DNA of 64,000 nt from Pseudanabaena sp. ABRG5-3 (GCF_003967015.1 NZ_AP017560.1:1736001-1800000); one strand, 5' to 3'. Shown: positions 16,703 through 25,507, counted from the first letter of the stretch. Numbers and translations are program-made. Notes: generated from the letters alone by a model not told the origin.

Positions 16703-18027
16703 GGCTCGTGCAGCGAAAAACTTTACGCGACGGTGCGCTTGGCTTATTTATCATCGGTGGAGTAGTTGCCTTTGGGGGCGCATTGCTCTGGTTGCGCGGG
16801 CTGCAACTAAATAGTTCTAAGTTTACATTTACGATTAAATTACCCGATGCGAGTGGTTTGAATACTGGCTCAGTGGTAAGGTTTCGTGGTGTAGAAGTGG
16901 GACGAGTTACGGCGCTAACGGCTCAAGCTGAGGGCGTTGATGTGCAGGTGGGGATTGAAAACCCCAAATTACTGATCCCTAAGCAGTCAATTGCCGAAAC
17001 TAATCAAAGTGGCTTTTTGGGCAATACCAACATTGATATTTTTCCACCTAAGGATAAGGTGGCGATCGATCCTAATCTCAATCCTCTTGCCAAAGATTGC
17101 AACAATGAGTTAATTGTTTGCCAAGGTGGACAAATTGAAGGCTCAAGGGGTGTGAGCTTTACCGTTTTGCTGAAAGACATGAGTGTGACCCTCCGCAAAA
17201 TCAATGATCAGAGCTTGATTGATAATCTCAATGACACTTTAGTCTCTGCCAAAGCGACTGCAAAAAGCATCCAGAAATTAACTGATTCTGCTAATCGGGT
17301 AGTCGGCACGTTTGAAAGTCAGATTGTCAAGTTTGGGGATACGGCTGATGCGATTAGTGGAGCGGCGACGAAGGTGGGCAATGTGGCAAATAGCGCCCAA
17401 GATTTGATCGAGGTCAATCGCGAGAAACTTGCCCAAACCCTAGATGGGATTGCGGCTACATCGAGAGAAGCGCGATCGCTACTAGCTAGTGCTAAACCCC
17501 TGTTAAACGATGGCAAATTGATTGCCAACTTGCAGAAACTTGCGGAAAATGCGGCTGAGACCTCGGCAAACCTGCGCAAGGTGACAGGTGAGTTAAATGA
17601 TCCTGCTACGATCGCTTCCTTACGGGAAACTTTGGACTCGGCGCGAGCTACCTTTGCTAATGCCAAGAAAATTACGGCGGATCTCGATGAACTAACGGGT
17701 GATCCTAAACTCCGTAGTAATATTCGCAATCTGATTAATGGTTTGGGGGGATTGCTCTCCACCGCACCGAACTTGGATAATTTGCCCACAGCAAACAAAT
17801 CGCAATCTAGTGAAACCGCTAGCGATCGCCCTAAATTACCGACCAGTGTCGAAGTTGCACGGAACAAAGTGATTAAGCCTGCAACGGACGATCAGCCCAA
17901 ACGTGAAAAGTCTCTTGATGCCGAAAAAGTAAAAATTAATAGTCCCACACCAAATACGACCATTAGCAAATCGACAACAAACTCAGTTACAGGAACTTCT
18001 AATTCCGCCAGCTCAAGTGATCAATGA
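16699..18027 (+). CDS. MCE-domain lipid transport protein (MlaD/TGD2 type)
   Basis: 442 residues from ATG 16699. The AGGAGG at 16692-16697 is better spaced for the in-frame GTG at 16708, which would give a start three codons later. One N-terminal membrane anchor (~13-32) is followed by the MCE domain (TIKLPDASGLNTGSVVRFRGVEVGRV). Beyond it is a long alpha-helical region (~150-345) with repeated leucine/alanine heptads. The tail from ~350 is Ser/Thr/Asn-rich and disordered. It probably forms the periplasmic lipid conduit of the Mla/TGD system. Its stop overlaps the next ATG. Confidence 0.9.
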   Translation: MRLVQRKTLRDGALGLFIIGGVVAFGGALLWLRGLQLNSSKFTFTIKLPDASGLNTGSVVRFRGVEVGRVTALTAQAEGVDVQVGIENPKLLIPKQSIAETNQSGFLGNTNIDIFPPKDKVAIDPNLNPLAKDCNNELIVCQGGQIEGSRGVSFTVLLKDMSVTLRKINDQSLIDNLNDTLVSAKATAKSIQKLTDSANRVVGTFESQIVKFGDTADAISGAATKVGNVANSAQDLIEVNREKLAQTLDGIAATSREARSLLASAKPLLNDGKLIANLQKLAENAAETSANLRKVTGELNDPATIASLRETLDSARATFANAKKITADLDELTGDPKLRSNIRNLINGLGGLLSTAPNLDNLPTANKSQSSETASDRPKLPTSVEVARNKVIKPATDDQPKREKSLDAEKVKINSPTPNTTISKSTTNSVTGTSNSASSSDQ

Positions 18028-18455
18028 ACTTTACACCTAGTCAAGTTTGGCTAATTATTGGTATCGCACTTTGGGTAATTGAGTTACTAGTGCCATTACC
18101 GACATTGTTGATTGCGGGTGCGATGGGACTAGCAGCCATATTGGTGGCGGCGATCGCACTGATCCTGCCCATTCCTGCCTTGCAAATAGTAGCTTGGATG
18201 CTAACTTCAGGAATATTGGTCGTGGTATCGCGCCGCTTCATTCCTAAAGATTCCCATCAGCTTAAGGAATCGAGTGAAGGGATTACGCTGACCGAAATTC
18301 CCGCAGGACAGACAGGTAGGGTGCAGCATGAGGGAGTCTCTTGGAAAGCAAGGTGTGATGATCCCCAAATAGCGATCGCTGCTCAGCAAAAAGTAATTGT
18401 TTTAAGACGACAAGGCACAACCCTGATCGTTGTTCCTGAAAATTGGCTGCAATAG
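18024..18455 (+). CDS. NfeD-like membrane protein
   Basis: 143 residues. Two or three membrane segments cover residues 8-70, and a C-terminal OB-like beta domain (ITLTEIPAGQTGRVQHEGVSWKARC...KVIVLRRQGTTLIVVPEN) matches NfeD C-terminal domains. NfeD proteins usually pair with stomatin-like proteins in membrane quality control; no partner is adjacent. The 4-bp overlap with the MCE gene points to a shared operon with lipid transport. Confidence 0.85.
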   Translation: MNFTPSQVWLIIGIALWVIELLVPLPTLLIAGAMGLAAILVAAIALILPIPALQIVAWMLTSGILVVVSRRFIPKDSHQLKESSEGITLTEIPAGQTGRVQHEGVSWKARCDDPQIAIAAQQKVIVLRRQGTTLIVVPENWLQ

Positions 18456-18456
18456 T

Positions 18457-18481
18457 AAAAGAGGGGCTTTGCCCCTCTTTT
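18457..18481 (+). terminator. Intrinsic terminator of the lipid-transport operon
   Basis: Stem AAAAGAGGGGC / GCCCCTCTTTT with a TTT loop and a following T-rich run. Confidence 0.85.
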
Positions 18482-18545
18482 ATTTTGTTAGTGGAGATGT
18501 CAGAAATATTAAAAATAAATAATTTTAAAGTTGGTAAATCAAAAG

Positions 18546-18608
18546 TTTTCCACAGAGTTTTCCACAGATATTGGGACTTTTTCCACAGATTAATAGGAGT
18601 TTTCCACA
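18546..18608 (+). other. DnaA-box cluster, candidate replication origin
   Basis: Four exact copies of TTTTCCACA on the same strand at 18546, 18558, 18579 and 18600. Spacings of 12, 21 and 21 bp keep them close to one helical face. TTTTCCACA is the usual cyanobacterial DnaA box. To the right lies an AT-rich gene-free stretch (about 18700-18800), a possible unwinding element. The 439-bp gap holds no gene apart from these boxes and the terminator at its left end. Cyanobacterial origins are often next to dnaN, which is not in this window, so a DnaA-regulated or DnaA-titrating site remains possible. Confidence 0.65.
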
Positions 18609-18894
18609 GGTTGTTTTAGAAATCAACATGCCTCAGCCTTACTGGTTAAGGATTCATTAATGAGGAGAGTGCCACACTTGGGAAAACTTTTCGAGATTGA
18701 TAGTTTATGAAGATATGTAAAAGAAAATAAATGATAATGCTGATTCTATCAATTTCTATTCATGTATTTATCCTTTACATTAATCTTTTCGTTACGTTGA
18801 CAAGATCTGCTAGTTGAACGCACAATTAAGTCCCGACCTCTGAAAAATGGTTGCGGCATTCCTATCAAACTTGTTTAAAAGTTGAGGTTTCAGC

Positions 18895-19122
18895 ATGAAT
18901 ACAACTGTCAGCATCCTTGCCGAAATTCCTGAAGAACTGCACGAAACCCTCAAGAATTATTTAGAGTCCCACCCCGATTGGGATCAAGATCGCGTATTTG
19001 CTGCTGCTTTGTCTTTGTTCCTATTGCAAAATGGTGGTAGCGATCGCCTTGGTGGTGCATCCCATAGCTATCGCAGCACTGCCAAAGTCTATTTGAATGC
19101 CTTATTTCAGCACTCGGTTTAG
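18895..19122 (+). CDS. DUF2811 small protein
   Basis: 75 residues: MNTTVSILAEIPEELHETLK followed by YLESHPDWDQDRVFAAALSL. This matches the cyanobacterial DUF2811 family, which looks like a ribbon-helix-type fold (short strand, then two helices). Function unknown. It follows the DnaA-box cluster and has its own terminator, so it is probably monocistronic. Confidence 0.85.
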   Translation: MNTTVSILAEIPEELHETLKNYLESHPDWDQDRVFAAALSLFLLQNGGSDRLGGASHSYRSTAKVYLNALFQHSV

Positions 19123-19130
19123 CTATATTT

Positions 19131-19167
19131 AAAGAGAGTTGGGGCGCGAAGTGCCCCAACTCTCTTT
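19131..19167 (+). terminator. Intrinsic terminator
   Basis: 15-bp perfect stem AAAGAGAGTTGGGGC / GCCCCAACTCTCTTT with a 7-nt loop, 8 bp after the DUF2811 stop. Confidence 0.82.
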
Positions 19168-19271
19168 TGGATTAAAACTAATTTAGGGCTTATACAAACC
19201 TATAAGCCTCAACAAGAAGAGCTTAGTGTATTAGACTGAGAGTTGCTCAATTGACTTAAAACTTCCCCGCT

Positions 19272-20720
19272 ATGACTTCTGCTCAACCCACCGAAGTTAA
19301 TCAACCCTTAGATGTTCTTGTCGTTGGTGCAGGAATTTCTGGCTTAGCGATCGCCCATGAACTAGCGATCGCCAAAAATTACCGTGTTTTAGTAGCAGAA
19401 GCTCAGGATCGCGTGGGTGGTGCAATTACCAGTAATCGCAATGATGAAGGCTATCTCTGGGAAGAGGGCCCTAATAGCTTTCAACCAGCACCAGAGTTAT
19501 TACGTCTCGCCGTACAGGTCGGTCTCAAGGATGAATTGGTACTTGCCGATGGGAAATTACCGCGATTTGTATTTCTCAATGGCAAGTTAAATGCTTTGCC
19601 GATGAGTCCACCTACAGCGATCGCCTCCAAAATCTTGACTTGGGGTGGCAAAATTCGTCTAGCGCTAGGTGCATTAGGTTTTGCACGTCCTGCGATGAGT
19701 GGTGAAGAATCCGTTGATCAATTCTTTTCGCGCCTACTAGGTAAGCAAGCCGTGGAGCGCTTAGTTGCGCCTTTTATCTCTGGAGTCTATGCAGGCGATC
19801 CTAAACGCCTCAGTGCTAGAGCCGCATTTTCTAAAATTTTCCGTCTAGAAAATGGCTATGGTGGATTGCTTGCAGGGGCGCTCCTGACAGCCAAAGAACG
19901 CAAAGCCCAAAAGCTGAATGATCCCAATATTCCCAAGGTGAAGTCTGGCGAACTGGGATCTTTCCGCCAAGGTATTAAAATGCTGCCCGAAGCGATCGCT
20001 ACCAAACTCAGAGATCAAGGTACGGCTGTCAAACAACAATGGACTTTGCGATCGCTAGAAAAGCAAGGCGACATCTATATTTCTCAGTTTGATACGCCTA
20101 CGGGTGCAGAAACTATTACATCGCGATCGGTAGTTCTGACCACACCTGCCTATGTGAGCGCTAAGTTATTGCAAGACTATTTACCCGCCGCTAGCCAAGC
20201 CCTGAGCGAGATTTTCTATCCGACAGTTGCCTGTGTCGTACTTGCCTATCCCAAAAGCGAATTTGCCTATGACATGAAGGGATTCGGCAATCTCATTCCT
20301 CGCACTCAAGGCGTAAGAACCCTCGGTACAATTTGGTCATCGAGTTTGTTTGCAGGACGCGCCCCTGATGGTTGGCAACTATTACTTAACTTTATCGGTG
20401 GCACACTCGATCCTGCTTTGGCAAAACTTTCAGAAGCCGAGATTGTTCAAGCGGTACACCAAGATCTCAAGAAAACAATTTTGCGCCCTGATACGAAAGC
20501 CGAACCTAAAGCGATCGCAGTCCATGTGTGGGACAAGGCAATTCCTCAGTACGAGATCGGACATTTAGAGCGTCTGGCGACGATAGAAGCCGAATTACAA
20601 AAATCACAGGGTCTGTATGTCAGCGCGAATTTTATTGGTGGTGTTTCGCTTGGTGATTGCATTAAGCGGGGTCTACAAGAAGCTAGTAAAATTGATGTCT
20701 TTTTAAGTAGCCAAGGATAA
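19272..20720 (+). CDS. hemY: HemY-type protoporphyrinogen IX oxidase
   Basis: 482 residues. The FAD-binding N-terminus VLVVGAGISGLAIAHELA has the GxGxxG dinucleotide motif, then AEAQDRVGGAITSNR and EEGPNSFQPAPELLRL, which are typical of oxygen-dependent protoporphyrinogen oxidase. Further family segments: FISGVYAGDPKRLSARAAF and, near the end, LYVSANFIGGVSLGDCIKRG, the second FAD contact. It oxidises protoporphyrinogen IX to protoporphyrin IX, the last shared step of heme and chlorophyll synthesis. Many cyanobacteria use HemJ instead, so finding HemY is notable. It stands alone with a terminator behind it. Confidence 0.93.
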   Translation: MTSAQPTEVNQPLDVLVVGAGISGLAIAHELAIAKNYRVLVAEAQDRVGGAITSNRNDEGYLWEEGPNSFQPAPELLRLAVQVGLKDELVLADGKLPRFVFLNGKLNALPMSPPTAIASKILTWGGKIRLALGALGFARPAMSGEESVDQFFSRLLGKQAVERLVAPFISGVYAGDPKRLSARAAFSKIFRLENGYGGLLAGALLTAKERKAQKLNDPNIPKVKSGELGSFRQGIKMLPEAIATKLRDQGTAVKQQWTLRSLEKQGDIYISQFDTPTGAETITSRSVVLTTPAYVSAKLLQDYLPAASQALSEIFYPTVACVVLAYPKSEFAYDMKGFGNLIPRTQGVRTLGTIWSSSLFAGRAPDGWQLLLNFIGGTLDPALAKLSEAEIVQAVHQDLKKTILRPDTKAEPKAIAVHVWDKAIPQYEIGHLERLATIEAELQKSQGLYVSANFIGGVSLGDCIKRGLQEASKIDVFLSSQG

Positions 20721-20722
20721 TC

Positions 20723-20763
20723 AAAAGCCTGTAGCGCACGCGCAGCGTGCGCTACAGGCTTTT
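20723..20763 (+). terminator. 19-bp-stem terminator palindrome after hemY
   Basis: Arms at 20723-20741 and 20745-20763 are perfect complements with a GCA loop, followed by a run of seven T at about 20770. The sequence TTGATTATGCCCCGCCACTTA after it resembles the flank of the 43859-43953 element. Confidence 0.8.
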
Positions 20764-20854
20764 AGACTGTTTTTTTGATTATGCCCCGCCACTTAGTAAA
20801 CTCCAACAAAATGTGCTAATTCTCGCCATATTTTGGATTGCAGTATAGCTCTGC

Positions 20855-20870
20855 TGTGATGCAAATCACA
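20855..20870 (+). promoter_or_regulatory. Perfect CRP-type (SyCRP1) binding site
   Basis: TGTGATGCAAATCACA: a perfect TGTGA-N6-TCACA site, the consensus bound by the cAMP receptor protein SyCRP1 of Synechocystis. It lies 211 bp upstream of a CpdA-like cyclic nucleotide phosphodiesterase gene. The distance is long, so an unseen promoter between them would be required. Confidence 0.65.
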
Positions 20871-20971
20871 TCGTCTTGGTTACGGCTATCATAAGTTAAT
20901 AAATAGATATAAGCTTTTTGACAATATTTCTCAAAATATTTATCAAAATCATCATAGAGTGAACATCTAGC

Positions 20972-20997
20972 TAACTATTCAATGGGCTGAATAGTTA
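20972..20997. promoter_or_regulatory. 10-bp inverted repeat, operator candidate
   Basis: TAACTATTCA and TGAATAGTTA are separated by 6 bp (ATGGGC), 84 bp before the phosphodiesterase ATG. The arms are perfect. No regulator is recognised for it. The rest of the 20764-21081 gap is AT-rich without a gene. Confidence 0.4.
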
Positions 20998-21081
20998 CTG
21001 CTTTTCTACGGCACAAGAAAAGTAAACATCATAGAAATAGATAGTTGCTACTTAAAGCTTATTTATACAGGCATAGGTAGT

Positions 21082-21906
21082 ATGAAAGGCATCATCAATT
21101 ACGGTAGTTTCGTTTCCATAGCACAATTAACTGATATCCATCTATTTGCAGATATTGAGCGCTCTTTGGTGGGCATTCCAACGGAATTCTCTTTCCAAGA
21201 AGTTCTGATGAAAATAAAAAGAACCTTGCCACAGATTGATTTACTCATGCTGACAGGGGACTTAACTCAAGATGGTAGTATCGCTTCCTATGAGCGGTTG
21301 AGCCAGTCCCTTAATAATTTTGGAATTCATTCCTATTGTTTAGCGGGTAATCATGATGATTTATCTGTTATGCAAACATATTTACCTAACGAATATGTTC
21401 ATCTCAGCCGATCGCTTGATGTTGGTAAATGGAGAATTTTGTTACTTAGCTCCGTAGTTGAGGGCGCGGTTCACGGATATCTTTCAGGTGCTGAATTATC
21501 CTATTTAGAAAACAATCTGAATGCCTATCCCGATCGCCCTACCTTAATTGCTTTTCATCATCCTGCTGTACCACTTGGCTCAGAATGGATTGATGGTATT
21601 TGTCTAGAAAATCAAGATGAATTTTGGGCGATCTGCGATCGCCATCCACAAGTAGAAGTTGTCCTCAATGGTCATGCCCATCAAGAGTTTGATGAAATCT
21701 ATGAAACTCCCCATAATTCGGTACGCTGTTTAGTAACACCATCAACTTGTATTCAGTTTCAGCCCCAAAATCCCAAGTTCCAAATTGATAGTCAACCTCC
21801 CGGCTTCCGCCATTTGCGCCTTTATCCTAACGGCACAATGGAAACTGAAGTCCATCGTCTCAAAGTGGGTAGCTTTCAGCCTGATCTGGCAGCAGTTGGT
21901 TATTAA
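21082..21906 (+). CDS. CpdA-like cyclic nucleotide phosphodiesterase
   Basis: 274 residues. Metallophosphoesterase class III signature: QLTDIHLF (metal pair D-x-H), MLTGDLTQDG, LAGNHDD, IAFHHPAVPLGSEWIDG and LNGHAHQEFDE. The layout and the HHPxxxxGSxWxD segment match CpdA (3',5'-cAMP phosphodiesterase). Probable reaction: hydrolysis of cAMP to AMP in the cytoplasm. A perfect CRP-type site upstream suggests feedback control by cAMP. Alternatives in the same fold include other cyclic nucleotide or phosphodiester substrates. Confidence 0.83.
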   Translation: MKGIINYGSFVSIAQLTDIHLFADIERSLVGIPTEFSFQEVLMKIKRTLPQIDLLMLTGDLTQDGSIASYERLSQSLNNFGIHSYCLAGNHDDLSVMQTYLPNEYVHLSRSLDVGKWRILLLSSVVEGAVHGYLSGAELSYLENNLNAYPDRPTLIAFHHPAVPLGSEWIDGICLENQDEFWAICDRHPQVEVVLNGHAHQEFDEIYETPHNSVRCLVTPSTCIQFQPQNPKFQIDSQPPGFRHLRLYPNGTMETEVHRLKVGSFQPDLAAVGY

Positions 21907-21959
21907 AGTGATAGTATAAAAAACCGCTTAGTGATTTTTTATACCCACCCTTAGAGCAA

Positions 21960-23093
21960 ATGCAGCCGCAGATTATTGTTATTAAAATTGGCACATCTAG
22001 CCTCAGTCATCCTGAATCAGGTGATCTTCAGCTAGCGACGATCGCCAAGTTAGTAGAAGCGATCGTCCATTTGCGTCGAGAAGGGCATAGTGTAGTTTTG
22101 GTATCGTCGGGCGCAGTGGGGATTGGCTGCGGTAGACTCGGATTGAAACAGCGTCCGCGCAAAATTTCTAAAAAGCAAGCAGTGGCTGCCGTTGGGCAAG
22201 GACGCTTAATTAGAATTTATGATGACTTCTTTGGATCTTTGCAACAACCCGTCGCACAGGTTCTCTTAACTCGTGGCAATCTGATTCAACGTCAGCATTA
22301 TATGAATGTTCATGCGACATTCCATGAGTTGCTGGAACTAGGAGTTGTGCCAATTGTGAATGAGAATGATACAGTTGCTGTCGATGAATTGAAATTTGGC
22401 GATAATGATACGCTGTCGGCTTTGGTAGCTAGTTTAATCGAAGCGGATTGGTTATTTCTCTTAACTGATGTCGATCGCCTTTATTCCGATGATCCACGCC
22501 AGAATCCCGATGCTCAGCCCATTGAGTTTGTGGAATATGAACAACTTCAAGGACTCCGTCAAGCGATCGGGGAGAAGCAAGCCTTGGGCGCACAGGGGGG
22601 CGGCACACAATGGGGAACTGGCGGAATGACAACCAAATTGGATGCGGCGAGAATTGCATCGGCGGCGGGAGTTCGCACAGTAATTACGAGAGGTGCTTTT
22701 CCCGATCGCATTGCGGCAATTCTCAAGGGAGAGAACTTTGGTACACAATTTGCTGCTCAGCCCAAAACTGTGAATGCCCGTAAACGCTGGATTGCCTATG
22801 GTATGGTTCCTGTCGGTAAGCTGTTTTTAGATGATGGCGCAGTCAATGCAGTGATTAGTAAAGGGCGATCGCTTTTGCCTGCGGGGATTACTCAAGTGGA
22901 AGGAAAGTTTGATGTCAATGAATCGGTGAGTTTATGCGATCGCGATGGTAGGGAAATTGCTAGGGGCATTTCTAATTACAGCAGTAACGATATTGTGCGT
23001 ATTCTCGGTTCGCAGTCGGAAGATATTCCTAAATTACTTGGCTTTGATGGCGAAGAAACCGTAATTCATCGGGATAATTTAGTTAGTCTCTAA
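21960..23093 (+). CDS. proB: Glutamate 5-kinase
   Basis: 377 residues. The amino-acid kinase domain shows [30 protein letters not shown], the [24 protein letters not shown] loop and a [19 protein letters not shown] nucleotide-binding stretch. A C-terminal PUA domain begins at about 285 ([18 protein letters not shown]). It phosphorylates glutamate in the first step of proline synthesis; the PUA-containing form is usual in bacteria. The next gene begins 10 bp later and is probably co-transcribed. Confidence 0.96.
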   Translation: MQPQIIVIKIGTSSLSHPESGDLQLATIAKLVEAIVHLRREGHSVVLVSSGAVGIGCGRLGLKQRPRKISKKQAVAAVGQGRLIRIYDDFFGSLQQPVAQVLLTRGNLIQRQHYMNVHATFHELLELGVVPIVNENDTVAVDELKFGDNDTLSALVASLIEADWLFLLTDVDRLYSDDPRQNPDAQPIEFVEYEQLQGLRQAIGEKQALGAQGGGTQWGTGGMTTKLDAARIASAAGVRTVITRGAFPDRIAAILKGENFGTQFAAQPKTVNARKRWIAYGMVPVGKLFLDDGAVNAVISKGRSLLPAGITQVEGKFDVNESVSLCDRDGREIARGISNYSSNDIVRILGSQSEDIPKLLGFDGEETVIHRDNLVSL

Positions 23094-23103
23094 AACTAAC
23101 TGC

Positions 23104-24327
23104 ATGATGCTCTCAGGTAAATCCCGTACTTATCACGATCCAATTCACGGAGCGATTACCCTTGATGGTAGCGATCGCACTGAGGCTTTATTAATTCAAC
23201 TAATTGATACGCCTGAGTTTCAACGCTTAAGAAGAATTCATCAATTAGATATTGCCTACTTTACCTTTCATGGGGCTGAGGGTTCGAGATTTACGCATTC
23301 TTTGGGGGTAATGGCGTTAACTCGGCGTGCTTTTGAGGCGATCGTGATCAAATATCCTTATCTGGAAATCCATCGCACTGTGGTTTTAGTGTCGGCTCTA
23401 CTGCATGATCTCGGGCATGGGGCTTATAGTCATGCCTCTGAGGAAGTTTTTGGCAGTAACCATGAAATCTGGACTTTGCGATTAATTAAGTTTGGCAAAA
23501 TTGCGGAGGTTCTTAACAGTTTCTCTCCGAATTTAATAGAATATCTAGCAAAAGTATTTACGAAAAAATATCCAGTCCCATTTATTTATCAATTAATTTC
23601 TAGTCAAATAGATTGTGATCGCCTTGATTATCTAGAGCGTGATAGTTATTTCACGGGGGCAAAGTATGGACAGTTAGATTTAGATCGGATTTTGTTAGCG
23701 CTAAGATTTGATCCGATTTCCCAAAGTTTAGTGATTGGTCGTAAGGGGATTGTCGCGATCGAGCATTATTTAACGGTGCGCTACTTTATGTATTTACAGG
23801 TTTATAACCATGCAAAAAATTTAGCCGCCAGATTTGTTTTAGAAAAGATTTTTCATAGAGCCAAAGCCTTAATTTCTAAAAATCCAAATCAAATATTTGC
23901 CGATCGCACGATTACCGCTTGGCTCACTCAAGATCCGCAAACCCTGACCTGTGAGGAATATCTTGCCTCCGATGATATTGTCTTTGCTTATCACATTCAT
24001 CGCTGGCGCGATAGTGAGGATAAGATTCTCGCGGATTTATGCCGACGCTTTCTAGATCGTGATCTATTCCACGCTACTGAGATTTCGCACCTCGATGACA
24101 TTCAGCAACAGGAACAACTGGATATTTGGTATGCAAAATTGCAAGCTCAAGGACTAGAGCCAAAATACTATTGTGGCATCCGTGTATCGCGGACTAAGGG
24201 CTATAGCATTTACCGCCAAGGCATTAACATTCAAACGGAGCAAGGATTGCAGGATATCGCTCGACTTTCGCCATTAGTGCAAGCGATCGTGCATCCAATT
24301 CAAAGAGCTTGGTTGGTTCATCCATAA
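23104..24327 (+). CDS. HD-domain phosphohydrolase
   Basis: 407 residues. The start is YHDPIHGAITLD, typical of the dGTPase-like HD family. Metal ligands: H in SRFTHSLGV, HD in LLHDLGHGAYSH, and D in SQIDCDRLDYLERDSYFTG. The DCDRLDYLxRD signature matches proteins annotated as deoxynucleotide triphosphohydrolase-like (YdhJ/SAMHD1-like fold). Substrate unproven; nucleotide hydrolysis is the usual inference. Its stop codon lies inside the terminator palindrome. Confidence 0.88.
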   Translation: MMLSGKSRTYHDPIHGAITLDGSDRTEALLIQLIDTPEFQRLRRIHQLDIAYFTFHGAEGSRFTHSLGVMALTRRAFEAIVIKYPYLEIHRTVVLVSALLHDLGHGAYSHASEEVFGSNHEIWTLRLIKFGKIAEVLNSFSPNLIEYLAKVFTKKYPVPFIYQLISSQIDCDRLDYLERDSYFTGAKYGQLDLDRILLALRFDPISQSLVIGRKGIVAIEHYLTVRYFMYLQVYNHAKNLAARFVLEKIFHRAKALISKNPNQIFADRTITAWLTQDPQTLTCEEYLASDDIVFAYHIHRWRDSEDKILADLCRRFLDRDLFHATEISHLDDIQQQEQLDIWYAKLQAQGLEPKYYCGIRVSRTKGYSIYRQGINIQTEQGLQDIARLSPLVQAIVHPIQRAWLVHP

Positions 24328-24352
24328 ACAAGGGGCTTAAGCCCCTTGTTTA
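24325..24352. terminator. Bidirectional terminator palindrome
   Basis: A perfect 28-bp palindrome around GGGGCTTAAGCCCC, overlapping the HD gene's stop codon and ending 4 bp before the Old Yellow Enzyme stop. Same core as at 48038 and the window end. Confidence 0.8.
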
Positions 24353-24355
24353 TGA

Positions 24356-25444
24356 TTAGCCTTGCCAAGTGGGATAGTCGGTATAGCCTTTTTCATCGCC
24401 ACCGTAGAAGGTGTTGCGATCGGGCTTATTCAATGGTGCATTTGCTGCGAAACGCTCTACGAGATCGGGATTAGCGATGTAGAGACGACCAAAGGCAACG
24501 AGATCGACAGAACCTGAGGCGATCGCTTGATTGCCAGTCTCAAAGCTATAACCACCTGCGGTAATAATCGTACCGCTATAAATAGGTCTGAAGAAATCTG
24601 CACCGAGATCGGGTTGATCTTCAGCAGAGCCAAATCCTTCGACTCTAGGAGCAACCAAATGTAAATAGGCAAGATTAAAACGATTTAGTTCCTTCACAGC
24701 ATAGCCAAAGATCGCTGCACGATTGGAATCATACATACTATTGAATGTGCCACTAGGAGAGAGTCTCACCCCGACGCGATCACCGCCCCATACATCTACT
24801 ACTGCTGCGGTGACTTCCAATAATAGACGAGCGCGATTCTCGACTGAACCGCCATAGATATCGGTACGGTGATTGGTGTTGTCTTGCAAGAATTGATCGA
24901 GTAGATATCCATTAGCACTGTGAATCTCTACACCATCAAATCCAGCTTCTAGAGCATTCTTCGCCCCAATGCGATATTGCTCGATGATTTGGGGGATTTC
25001 CGATAATTCTAAAGCGCGAGGTGTGACATAGGGCTTCATCCCTGTATAGGTAGCAACTTCACCTTCTGGGGCGATCGCTGATGGGGCAACGGGCAATTTG
25101 CCATCGGGCTGTAAATCTGGATGCGAGATTCTACCCACATGCCAAAGTTGCAAGAAGATTTTGCCACCCTTGGCATGGACAGCATCCGTGACTACTTTCC
25201 AACCTGCAACCTGCTCAGGGGAATAAATGCCGGGGGTATTGGGATAGCCTAAGCCTTCAGGACAAACCTGTGTAGCTTCAGTAATTAATAATCCTGCTGA
25301 AGCACGTTGTTCGTAATGTAATGCGTTCAATGCTGTGGGCACGTTACCAGCAGCAGCCCGATTGCGCGTTAAGGGAGCCATCACAATCCGATTAGGCAAT
25401 GTATAACGACCTAGCTTAACTGAAGAGAGAAGAGGTGCGCTCAT
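24356..25444 (-). CDS. Old Yellow Enzyme family alkene reductase
   Basis: 362 residues. TIM-barrel flavoprotein: NRIVMAPLTRNRA at the FMN site, LLITEATQV, IFLQLWHVGRISHP, the substrate-binding pair in DGVEIHSANGYLLDQFLQD, and YGGSVENRARLLLEV. It is the NemA/XenA/OPR class, reducing activated C=C bonds (enones, maleimides, nitro compounds) with NAD(P)H. It is transcribed away from an ArsR-type regulator; a perfect inverted repeat sits between them just upstream of this gene, so it is probably repressed until an electrophile appears. Confidence 0.95.
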   Translation of the reverse strand: MSAPLLSSVKLGRYTLPNRIVMAPLTRNRAAAGNVPTALNALHYEQRASAGLLITEATQVCPEGLGYPNTPGIYSPEQVAGWKVVTDAVHAKGGKIFLQLWHVGRISHPDLQPDGKLPVAPSAIAPEGEVATYTGMKPYVTPRALELSEIPQIIEQYRIGAKNALEAGFDGVEIHSANGYLLDQFLQDNTNHRTDIYGGSVENRARLLLEVTAAVVDVWGGDRVGVRLSPSGTFNSMYDSNRAAIFGYAVKELNRFNLAYLHLVAPRVEGFGSAEDQPDLGADFFRPIYSGTIITAGGYSFETGNQAIASGSVDLVAFGRLYIANPDLVERFAANAPLNKPDRNTFYGGDEKGYTDYPTWQG

Positions 25445-25475
25445 GGGTTTAGTTGTTATGTAGGAAGGTTTGAAT

Positions 25476-25507
25476 TTCTATTGTTCGATTATATGCGAAC
25501 AATAGAA
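25476..25507. promoter_or_regulatory. Operator between the Old Yellow Enzyme and ArsR genes
   Basis: TTCTATTGTTCG and CGAACAATAGAA: perfect 12-bp arms around ATTATATG. It is centred 47 bp before the reductase ATG, in the promoter zone. Size and symmetry suit a dimeric winged-helix repressor such as the adjacent ArsR protein. Confidence 0.8.

Noticed and set aside
17319-17867. 182-codon minus-strand frame over the MCE gene
   Set aside because: Shadow of the helical MCE tail; composition follows the opposite strand.
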